Of a stretch of 8,740 bases of DNA, positions 1 to 5,588 are shown piece after piece. The stretch lies in NCBI GenBank assembly GCA_937975715.1, contig CALJUA010000132.1:1-8740 (forward strand). The letters are read 5' to 3'. A program made the translations under genes and the position numbers. This DNA comes from an uncultured Candidatus Planktophila sp. (lineage in GTDB: Bacteria > Actinomycetota > Actinomycetes > Nanopelagicales > Nanopelagicaceae). A model generated the notes under the pieces. That model was not told the DNA's origin, did no database searches, and saw only the letters and a list, made by a program, of their open reading frames with translations. How positions within the stretch are numbered: position 1 is the stretch's first letter; each line of letters starts with the position of its first letter.

Positions 1-9
1 TTGTCCATA

Positions 10-34
10 CAACACCAGATTTCTCTAAGTGTTG
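10..34 (-). other. Stem-loop downstream of rplI
   Basis: The arms CAACAC and GTGTTG (29-34 and 10-15) pair over 6 bases. Inside them AGA and TCT can close a GAAA-type tetraloop in the minus-strand RNA. The structure lies about 54 bases after the rplI stop codon. No T-run follows it on either strand, so it is not a standard intrinsic terminator. It could mark the 3' end of the S6 operon mRNA or belong to the next gene's leader. Nothing else is seen in bases 1-87, and no coding frame is supported there. Confidence 0.3.
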
Positions 35-87
35 CCCCGATTCCTAGAACCTAAGATTGAGGTAGCGGGCCTTACTTGTATTAAGAA

Positions 88-534
88 TTAAGCAGCTGTT
101 ACTGAGAAAGCTACAGTCGCGACAACATTGTGTCCGAGTGAAACCTTTACAGAGTAGTTACCTGTCTTCTTGATGTGACCTGTTGTCTTGATCGCGTGGC
201 GATCGATATCAATCTTTGTTACAGACTTGATAGCTGCAGCGATGTCCTTGTCAGTTACTGAACCGAACAAACGTCCTGCTGTACCTGTCTTAACAGCAAC
301 AGTGACCTTAGCTGCTTCGAGAGCTGCCTTGATCTCCTTTGCATGATCGATATCGCGGATCTCGCGTGCAGCACGTGCACGGCGGATGCCTTCGATCTGC
401 TTCTCTCCACCAAGTGTCCATGCAATTGCTGCACCACGTGGAAGGAGGAAGTTACGTGCGTATCCATCTTTAACTGTTACAACGTCACCGGCTGTGCCGA
501 GCTTTGCAACTTCACGAGTAAGAATGAGCTTCAT
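88..534 (-). CDS. rplI: 50S ribosomal protein L9 (bL9)
   Basis: This 148-residue protein is the usual length for bL9, a two-domain 23S rRNA-binding protein at the base of the L1 stalk that helps keep translational fidelity. The N-terminal signature is complete: Gly13, Gly16, Val21, Gly24-Tyr25, Asn28-Phe29-Leu30, Gly34 and Ala36. A charged linking helix (about residues 42-75) leads to the C-terminal domain, which includes GRLFGSVT. The ATG at 534-532 is preceded by AGGAG at 550-546 with an 11-base spacer. That Shine-Dalgarno overlaps the stop codon of rpsR, so the two genes are probably translationally coupled. It is the last gene of the rpsF-ssb-rpsR-rplI operon seen here. The identification is secure. 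Confidence 0.97.
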   Translation of the reverse strand: MKLILTREVAKLGTAGDVVTVKDGYARNFLLPRGAAIAWTLGGEKQIEGIRRARAAREIRDIDHAKEIKAALEAAKVTVAVKTGTAGRLFGSVTDKDIAAAIKSVTKIDIDRHAIKTTGHIKKTGNYSVKVSLGHNVVATVAFSVTAA

Positions 535-549
535 AGTAGTCAGTTCTCC

Positions 550-837
550 TTATCGCGCTGAAGATGTGTAAGGCAGTAGTGCTACTTCACGGCTGTTCTT
601 AACAGCTGTAGCTACTGCGCGCTGGTGTTGTGTGCATGCGCCTGTGACGCGGCGAGCGCGGATCTTTCCGCGATCTGAAATGTACTTGCGAAGTGTCGCG
701 ATATCTTTGTAATCGATATATGTGACCTTGTCGCGGCAGAAGCTGCAAGGCTTCTTCTTGAACTTCTTATTAAGAGCAGCAGCTTTCGCGCCCTTGTTCT
801 TAACCTCTTTGAGGTTACGGTTATTTCTTGCTCCCAT
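550..837 (-). CDS. rpsR: 30S ribosomal protein S18 (bS18), zinc-binding C+ form
   Basis: S18 binds the central domain of 16S rRNA as a heterodimer with S6. The 95-residue protein carries the family core IDYKDIATLRKYISDRGKI followed by RARRVTG, and ends in LLPYTSS. Four potential zinc ligands are visible: Cys31 and Cys34 in CSFC, then Cys68 and His71 in ACTQH. This is the C+ arrangement, as in the main S18 of mycobacteria. Zinc-free C- paralogues lack these residues. The N-terminus is Lys/Asn-rich and slightly extended relative to E. coli S18. The ATG at 837-835 has AAGGAG 7 bases upstream (850-845). It sits 15 bases before rplI and 114 bases after ssb. Confidence 0.97.
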   Translation of the reverse strand: MGARNNRNLKEVKNKGAKAAALNKKFKKKPCSFCRDKVTYIDYKDIATLRKYISDRGKIRARRVTGACTQHQRAVATAVKNSREVALLPYTSSAR

Positions 838-878
838 TATGGTGCTCCTTTTCGGGCCCTACTTATTTAAAGATTTAT

Positions 879-949
879 CTTGTAAATCATTTAACTAGCG
901 TAGGAATGGTTGTTATCGGATAGAAACCTTGTAAATTGTTTAGCTAACG
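879..949. repeat. Imperfect 22-base direct repeat in the ssb-rpsR gap
   Basis: Two copies lie at 879-900 and 928-949, 49 bases apart, and agree at 18 of 22 positions. Both begin CTTGTAAAT on the plus strand and end with a CTA-CG pattern. The left copy contains the 11-base odd palindrome TAAATCATTTA. The repeats occupy most of the non-coding gap upstream of rpsR. Their role is unknown. Options are two operator half-sites, duplicated promoter material, or a remnant of a small tandem duplication. No coding frame spans them. Confidence 0.5.
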
Positions 950-951
950 AT

Positions 952-1458
952 TTAAAAGGGTGGTTCGTCGGTTGTAGATGGAGAACCCCATCCACCACCG
1001 GCTGGTGACGTTGACGCCGCAGCCCATGGATCATCGTTGAAGTCAGCAGCAGGGGCAGAGAATCCGCCACCTGAATTTCCGCCTGCAGCGCGCTGAGTAC
1101 GTGTGACCTTAGCTGTTGCATTGCGAAGAGATGGACCTACTTCATCAACTTCTACCTCAAAGACTGTGCGCTTTTCGCCTTCTTTTGTCTCATATGAACG
1201 CTGCTTGAGACGACCTGTAAGAATGACACGCATTCCCTTGGTCAATGACTCTGCAACGTTCTCAGCAGCTTGACGCCAGATATTGCACTGAAGGAAGAGG
1301 CTCTCGCCATCTTTCCACTCGTTCGTAGCTTTATCTAAGTAACGAGGGGTTGAAGCAACGCGGAATTTAGCTACCGCTGCACCCGAAGGTGTAAAGCGAA
1401 GCTCTGGGTCGTCAACAAGGTTGCCGACTAATGTGATTGTTGTATCTCCTGCTGCCAT
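952..1458 (-). CDS. ssb: Single-stranded DNA-binding protein
   Basis: SSB coats single-stranded DNA during replication, repair and recombination and recruits partner proteins through its C-terminal tip. The 168-residue product has an N-terminal OB fold (about residues 5-112) with typical segments such as ITLVGNLVDDPELRFTPSG, FLQCNIWRQAAENVAESL and GRLKQRSYET. A flexible Gly/Ala/Pro-rich linker follows (about 122-160), ending in the acidic tip DEPPF, the interaction motif of bacterial SSBs. The ATG at 1458-1456 is preceded by AGAAGG six bases upstream (1470-1465). The gene lies between rpsF and rpsR, the standard bacterial arrangement that supplies SSB together with ribosomal proteins. Gaps of 111 bases to rpsF and 114 bases to rpsR are large for an operon and hold RNA structure and repeats. 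Confidence 0.97.
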   Translation of the reverse strand: MAAGDTTITLVGNLVDDPELRFTPSGAAVAKFRVASTPRYLDKATNEWKDGESLFLQCNIWRQAAENVAESLTKGMRVILTGRLKQRSYETKEGEKRTVFEVEVDEVGPSLRNATAKVTRTQRAAGGNSGGGFSAPAADFNDDPWAAASTSPAGGGWGSPSTTDEPPF

Positions 1459-1518
1459 TTTTTACCTTCTTTTCTGAGTTATCTACTGGTTGAGTCCGTG
1501 CTAATAAGTTACTCGCCA

Positions 1519-1559
1519 CCACCCACATTTCCTGGAAGCAATTCCGTTGATGTGGATGG
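1519..1559 (-). other. Stem-loop in the rpsF-ssb intergenic RNA
   Basis: In the minus-strand transcript CCAUCCACAU (1559-1550) pairs with AUGUGGGUGG (1528-1519) over 10 pairs including one G-U. Inside the loop GGAA-UUGC-UUCC (1545-1534) makes a second 4-pair hairpin. The stem begins 10 bases after the rpsF stop codon. The G-U pair would be an A-C mismatch in a plus-strand RNA, which fits a role in the minus-strand transcript. No U-run follows, so this looks like a processing, stabilising or pausing element, not an intrinsic terminator. Confidence 0.5.
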
Positions 1560-1569
1560 AATTGACCGA

Positions 1570-1854
1570 TTACTCGGGGCGCATCACCTTTGTGCGAAGG
1601 ATTGATTCGTTCAAGTTGAGCTGACGATCGAGCTCCTTGATTGCTGCAGGTTCGCAATTCATATCTGCAATTGCGTAGATGCCTTCAGCCTTCTTATTGA
1701 TTTCGAACGATAGGCGACGCTTGCCCCAAACATCGAGCTTGTTGACTGCGCCTCCGCTGTCCTTGATGATCTTGAGATATGTCTCAAGTGATGGTGTGAC
1801 TGTACGTTCTTCTAGATCTGGATCAAGAATGATCATGAGTTCATAGTGACGCAT
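1570..1854 (-). CDS. rpsF: 30S ribosomal protein S6 (bS6)
   Basis: S6 partners S18 in the platform of the 30S subunit. The 94-residue product matches the compact bS6 fold from its first residues MRHYELMIILDP. It also has the family segment WGKRRLSFEINKKAEGIY (43-60), in which Phe50 replaces the more usual Tyr. The end ILRTKVMRPE lacks the long acidic tail found in E. coli. The ATG at 1854-1852 follows AGGAGG (1872-1867) with a 12-base spacer, slightly long. It is the first gene of the operon rpsF-ssb-rpsR-rplI. In many bacteria the S6:S18 complex binds a structured leader in its own mRNA. The leader here is highly structured (separate entry), so autoregulation is plausible. Confidence 0.97.
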   Translation of the reverse strand: MRHYELMIILDPDLEERTVTPSLETYLKIIKDSGGAVNKLDVWGKRRLSFEINKKAEGIYAIADMNCEPAAIKELDRQLNLNESILRTKVMRPE

Positions 1855-1857
1855 GTG

Positions 1858-1915
1858 TTAACCCGACCTCCTCTGGACTAAGACGGCCACGGTATTTCCG
1901 TGACAGGAGGGTTAA
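1858..1915 (-). promoter_or_regulatory. Structured rpsF leader with sequestered Shine-Dalgarno (possible S6:S18 autoregulatory site)
   Basis: In the minus-strand RNA UUAACCC then UCCU (1915-1905) pairs with AGGA (1872-1869), skips a GGUC bulge, and continues with GGGUUAA (1864-1858). This gives 11 pairs that bury part of the AGGAGG Shine-Dalgarno of rpsF. The loop contains a perfect 5-pair hairpin, CACGG-AAAUA-CCGUG (1902-1888). Two CCG trinucleotides are present, at the hairpin's 3' arm and just after it. S6:S18 leader motifs described in other bacteria feature CCG, but I cannot show that this fold is that motif. The helices are read directly from the sequence. Regulation is inferred. Confidence 0.45.
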
Positions 1916-1954
1916 AAATCCTGACTTTTCCGGCCGGTGGCCTTGCTTTCAGGA
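1914..1954 (-). terminator. Terminator-like hairpin after the GT87 gene
   Basis: In the minus-strand RNA UCCUGA (1954-1949) pairs with UCAGGA (1924-1919), followed directly by a run of five U (1918-1914). Within the loop GGCC-ACC-GGCC (1942-1932) forms a second short hairpin. The unpaired stretches between inner and outer stems make this weaker than a classic terminator. It could end the DUF5318-PBP-GT87 transcript or act as an attenuator ahead of rpsF. Its 5' arm can pair instead with the rpsF Shine-Dalgarno. Confidence 0.45.
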
Positions 1955-2000
1955 GGTCTAAGGGTAACTCTCGCCGCTAGAAAGGAGAAATTCACGCGGG

Positions 2001-3179
2001 CTAGGCAACCAATTCCGGAAGCCATTGGCTTTGGAATGAACCCGAAGACCGGTGCCTTCTCGCCAGGGCTACAGCTAGGGCGATGGCAGCGGAGATACGG
2101 AAGAGAGCGATTGCCGCATACGCCTTCACCGGCAGACCAAAGTGTGCACCAGTCAACAATGCAAGGTGTTGCCAGATTGCTAGGTGATAAATAATTTCTG
2201 CAATCTGCCAGAACCAGAACCATGCAAGATCGCGCTTATCGCGAAGTGCAAGAACAACAAGTGGAGTCAACCAGAGAACATATTGAGGTGAATAAACCTT
2301 GCTGACTGTCATCAGAACAATAAAGATAAAGATGGAACTCTCTGCAAGAGAAAGTGTCTCTTTAGTCTGCAGCAAGAAGATTGCAACGACTGCAACACCG
2401 ATGAGAAGAGTCAGAATTGCAAAGTAATTGATGTGGTTGAGATTGAAACCAAAGACACTGAGTGCATACCAGATTGATCCCCAATCAGCTTCGCGATGAA
2501 GATTGAGATCATAGAAACGCCACCAACCAGTTGGTGTTGTTAGTGCAAATGGAATATTGATAACAATAAAAGTTCCAAGAGCAGTTGCGATATATCGGAT
2601 TCCGTTCTTCACTTCTTGCCTGCGGATATAGATAATCGCAATCGGAAGAAGTAAAACAATCGGAAAGAATTTAGTGGCAATCGATACTCCAAGAATTGCT
2701 GCACTTGCTAGCTCTTGTTTTCTATCGAACCAATAAATCGCAAGCAAAGTTGTGACAATCGCCCACAAGTCCCAGTTAATAAAGAGTGACAAGATTCCCG
2801 TCGGAGCAAGTGCATATAACAAAGCGCTCTCAGGTTTGAATCTGTAGACCAATAGTGCTGAGGCGATAAATAACAAGGCAATTAATATTGCACTGAAATT
2901 AAAGTAACTCACCGGTCCATCAGGTGACACTTTTGCAGTTGCCCACATGACGACACCTTGCAGCGCAGGATATTCAACTGCTTGATCTCCACCGCTAAAT
3001 GCCCACTGACCCTTACCGAATGCGCGTTCACTAAAGAGCGCAGGTAAATCGCTATAGCAAGCGTGGATGTATTGATCAGGCCCCGCCCACACTGATTTTT
3101 CGCAATGGCTGAACTTTGCAAACGAGAAGAGCGAAGCGATGATCGCAAAGAGGACAATTACGCGGGTAGTAATGCGCAT
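2001..3179 (-). CDS. GT87-like polytopic membrane glycosyltransferase (GT-C fold)
   Basis: The 392-residue product is very hydrophobic, with about 9-11 likely membrane segments. It looks like the GT87/DUF2029 family: integral-membrane transferases that use polyprenyl-phosphate sugars, several of which mannosylate envelope glycolipids in Actinobacteria. Residues consistent with a GT-C enzyme are Asp44 in YSDL in the first outer loop, Glu69-Tyr-Pro, Asp137 in WDLW, KFFP at 170-173, and SPQY at 297-300. The substrate cannot be read from sequence. The same gene position, between a class A PBP and rpsF, is occupied by the membrane protein Rv0051 in Mycobacterium tuberculosis. It begins 13 bases after the PBP stop codon. 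Its ATG is preceded by a pyrimidine-rich CCTCTTTCTTT and no Shine-Dalgarno, so it probably depends on translation of the upstream gene. The C-terminal tail after about residue 374 is basic and soluble. Confidence 0.8.
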   Translation of the reverse strand: MRITTRVIVLFAIIASLFSFAKFSHCEKSVWAGPDQYIHACYSDLPALFSERAFGKGQWAFSGGDQAVEYPALQGVVMWATAKVSPDGPVSYFNFSAILIALLFIASALLVYRFKPESALLYALAPTGILSLFINWDLWAIVTTLLAIYWFDRKQELASAAILGVSIATKFFPIVLLLPIAIIYIRRQEVKNGIRYIATALGTFIVINIPFALTTPTGWWRFYDLNLHREADWGSIWYALSVFGFNLNHINYFAILTLLIGVAVVAIFLLQTKETLSLAESSIFIFIVLMTVSKVYSPQYVLWLTPLVVLALRDKRDLAWFWFWQIAEIIYHLAIWQHLALLTGAHFGLPVKAYAAIALFRISAAIALAVALARRHRSSGSFQSQWLPELVA

Positions 3180-3192
3180 AAAGAAAGAGGTA

Positions 3193-5115
3193 TTACTTCT
3201 TCTTCATTGATTGCTTACCACCACTGGTCATCACAATCGGATCGAGACCACCGATATTGGCGGGTTGAGGAAATTCCATCACTGGCTGATCCTTCAACGC
3301 ACCCTTCATAAATGCTGTCCAGATACGTGCAGGGAAAGATCCACCGGTAACAGAGGTCAGTCCACCAATGCCGTTAAGAGATTCGGATGCGCTATCTCTA
3401 AAGAGAGCAACTGATGCTGCCAAATTTGGTGTGTAAGCGCTAAACCATGCAGATGCATTTGATTGCGATGTACCGGTCTTGCCAGCTGCTGGTCGACCAA
3501 GACCGAGAGCTGCTGCACCGGTTCCGCCATTAACGACAGATTTCAACGCGTAGGTGAGATCTGCCATGACTTCCTTGCTAAATACTTCTTGAGTCTGTGC
3601 CTTGCCCTCGTAGAGAACACCCTTATTAGGTCCAATTACTTGAGCGACCAAATATGGCTTTGAGTAAATTCCATTTGCCGCAAATGTTGCATATGCATTG
3701 GCAACATCGATCACGTGTGGACTTGCAACACCCAGTGATACTGACGGTGTTGGCATCAAGGCAACATTTTCTGGAATACCTGCGCGACGTGCAACATCAA
3801 CAACGCGATCAAGGCCCGCCTTGATTCCAAGTGGAACATAGACGGTGTTGATGGAGTGTTGTGTTGCTGTGAGGAGATCTACCTGACCCCAACCTTCGCC
3901 ACCGTAGTTATCAACTGTGTAAGGTTTTCCAAGATCATCAAATGTTTGTGGTGTATCGCCGTTCCACATTGATGTCAGTGGAATTCCTTGTTCAAGCGCA
4001 GCAATAAGTGCGAATGGCTTAAATGTTGATCCTGCCAGAGCGATTGATTGTGTTGCATCGTTAAGTTGGCGTACTACATAGTCTTTCCCACCATACATAG
4101 CGATGACTTCACCGGTGCCTGGGCGAATCGCAACAAGTCCGATGTGAAGATTTGATGGCGCAGGCTTTGGAGTTAATTTATTCACCGCATCGACTGCAGA
4201 TTGCTGTGCGCGTTGTTCGAGAGTTGTCTTGATGACGTAGCCGCCCACCATCAACTGCTCTTGGGTAAATCCAAGTTTGCTCAACTCTTTCTGAGCGGCA
4301 TCGATGATGTAACCCTTAGGACCAGAAAGTGATCCACCAGTTGTGCGCGGTGCAACAGTCGGCATCTTCGCTGCCTTTGCATCGGCTGCTGTAATCCACT
4401 TCTCTTCCAACATTCCTTGGATGACATAGTGGAAGCGCGCTTCTAGACGAGCAAGGTTGCGTGCTTTTTGTTCCTTATCGCCGTAATCGGGATCGTAAAG
4501 TCCTGGCGAACGCAGAATCGATGCGATGACAGCTGATTGTGAAATCGATAGTTGATTGGCGTTGCGATTGAAGTACTGCTGTGCAGCTGTCTGCACACCA
4601 TAAGAACCGCGACCAAAGTAAATGGTATTGAGATAGTTTTCGAGAATCTGATCCTTCGTCATCGCATTCTCTAATTTAAGAGAGATGACAAGTTCTTTAA
4701 TCTTTCTCTGAATGCTTCGCTCGGGAGTTAAGAACGCAGTCTTCGCATATTGCTGAGTAATCGTCGAACCGCCGCGACCCTTTCCAAGTGTTAATACATT
4801 GGAGAGAACAGCTTGTGTTAAACCTGAGATGCTAAATGCGCGGTTAGAGTAAAAGTTTCGATCTTCTGCCGCCATCACTGCATAACGAAGACGCAGTGGA
4901 ATTTTCGCAAGAGGAAGGATCTGTCGATTCTGTGCACCAATGCGACCGATCTCTTGACCGTTTGAGTATTGAATAACGGTCGCTTGGCTGTTGACGTATG
5001 CATTGGGATCTGGAATATCGACTGTAAACCAAGCGAGCGCGAAGAGAGTCGATCCGGCAACGAAGCCAAAACCAGCGAGAAATATGCCTGCGCGAATGAG
5101 CTTGGTTTTAATCAC
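3193..5115 (-). CDS. ponA: Class A (bifunctional) penicillin-binding protein
   Basis: This enzyme polymerises lipid II into glycan strands and cross-links the stem peptides outside the membrane. The 640-residue product has a very short cytoplasmic N-terminus and one membrane anchor (about residues 8-31). The GT51 glycosyltransferase domain (about 55-235) has catalytic Glu84 in AAEDRNF, GGSTITQQ at 115-122, and a second Glu at 141 in RKIKE. The transpeptidase domain (about 320-600) has nucleophile Ser363 in STFK, the SIN motif at 421-423, and KTGT at 546-549. There is no PASTA domain, and the protein ends in a Lys-rich tail. In GT51 motif 1 Asn91 stands where many relatives have His. The GTG start (5115-5113) overlaps the TGA of the DUF5318 gene as GTGA, so coupled translation is likely. 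By synteny it matches mycobacterial ponA1, without that protein's long phosphorylated cytoplasmic tail. Confidence 0.95.
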   Translation of the reverse strand: MIKTKLIRAGIFLAGFGFVAGSTLFALAWFTVDIPDPNAYVNSQATVIQYSNGQEIGRIGAQNRQILPLAKIPLRLRYAVMAAEDRNFYSNRAFSISGLTQAVLSNVLTLGKGRGGSTITQQYAKTAFLTPERSIQRKIKELVISLKLENAMTKDQILENYLNTIYFGRGSYGVQTAAQQYFNRNANQLSISQSAVIASILRSPGLYDPDYGDKEQKARNLARLEARFHYVIQGMLEEKWITAADAKAAKMPTVAPRTTGGSLSGPKGYIIDAAQKELSKLGFTQEQLMVGGYVIKTTLEQRAQQSAVDAVNKLTPKPAPSNLHIGLVAIRPGTGEVIAMYGGKDYVVRQLNDATQSIALAGSTFKPFALIAALEQGIPLTSMWNGDTPQTFDDLGKPYTVDNYGGEGWGQVDLLTATQHSINTVYVPLGIKAGLDRVVDVARRAGIPENVALMPTPSVSLGVASPHVIDVANAYATFAANGIYSKPYLVAQVIGPNKGVLYEGKAQTQEVFSKEVMADLTYALKSVVNGGTGAAALGLGRPAAGKTGTSQSNASAWFSAYTPNLAASVALFRDSASESLNGIGGLTSVTGGSFPARIWTAFMKGALKDQPVMEFPQPANIGGLDPIVMTSGGKQSMKKK

Positions 5116-5546
5116 TTTCCAAGGTTACCGCTGAAGTCCTCATCCTCGAGGGTTCGTTGGCGACGTGGTGGCTTTCGCACACTGCCATCACCTAATAAAT
5201 AGGTAGAACAGAGGTGATTCCATGAGCACTCACGGCATACCTCAACGATATAGACAGAGAACTCACCGAACTCTTTTTCCATCTCCAATAACTCAGCGGG
5301 GCTCTTAATGCGGCCTGAGTATTGGCCGAGTTGATCTCCGAATGTGTAACGCAATTCAACGAGCGCATCTTTCTTGCAGACGGGGCAGTTGCGTCCAGCT
5401 TTCTCGCCATGAAACTTTGCAGCTCGCATCAAATATGGATCGGCATCGCAGGCATCAACAACGCCGCGAAAGAGGGCAAGCAAGGTTGCGCGCTTATCGA
5501 GTGAATAATCGATGAACGCTCGTTCTGTCCTTGCCTTTAAAGCCAT
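5112..5546 (-). CDS. DUF5318 zinc-ribbon protein
   Basis: The 144-residue soluble protein has two Cys pairs, Cys54/Cys57 (CPVC) and Cys104/Cys107 (CREC), typical of a split zinc ribbon, plus nearby Cys113. The rest is a helical N-terminus (about 8-45), a middle segment with LRYTFGDQLGQYSGRI, and a polar tail (RKPPRRQR then an acidic stretch). This matches the actinobacterial DUF5318 family (Rv0049 in M. tuberculosis). No function is known to me. Its conserved place directly ahead of a class A PBP suggests a link to cell-wall growth, which is inference. The ATG at 5546 has no Shine-Dalgarno, but TATTCT lies exactly 7 bases upstream, as expected for a leaderless mRNA. It heads the three-gene operon. 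Confidence 0.88.
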   Translation of the reverse strand: MALKARTERAFIDYSLDKRATLLALFRGVVDACDADPYLMRAAKFHGEKAGRNCPVCKKDALVELRYTFGDQLGQYSGRIKSPAELLEMEKEFGEFSVYIVEVCRECSWNHLCSTYLLGDGSVRKPPRRQRTLEDEDFSGNLGK

Positions 5547-5553
5547 GGCGAGA

Positions 5554-5559
5554 AGAATA
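5554..5559 (-). promoter_or_regulatory. -10 box for leaderless DUF5318-PBP-GT87 transcript
   Basis: TATTCT fits the TANNNT -10 consensus and ends 7 bases before the ATG. This would place the transcription start on or near the A of the start codon. No convincing TTGACA-like -35 is seen, and no Shine-Dalgarno lies between. Confidence 0.55.
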
Positions 5560-5575
5560 TTCGGTAATTCGTCAC

Positions 5576-5581
5576 TACGCT
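5576..5581 (+). promoter_or_regulatory. -10 box for leaderless MFS gene transcript
   Basis: TACGCT fits TANNNT and ends 7 bases before the GTG at 5589, with no Shine-Dalgarno. It supports this GTG as the true start and a leaderless mRNA. It faces away from the minus-strand -10 box only 16 bases to its left, so each promoter's -35 region overlaps the other promoter. Confidence 0.5.
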
Positions 5582-5588
5582 TATCGAC

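Noticed and set aside
1..87. Possible start of dnaB or another downstream gene
   Set aside because: No frame on either strand can be supported as coding in these bases. Only a stem-loop is visible.
1937..2194. Plus-strand open frame of 85 codons opposite the GT87 3' end
   Set aside because: It is antisense to a conserved gene, with no promoter or ribosome-binding site and low-complexity composition.
1912..2223. Minus-strand open frame of 103 codons spanning the end of the GT87 gene
   Set aside because: It overlaps the clearly real GT87 frame and the terminator and has no recognisable domain. It is a shadow frame.
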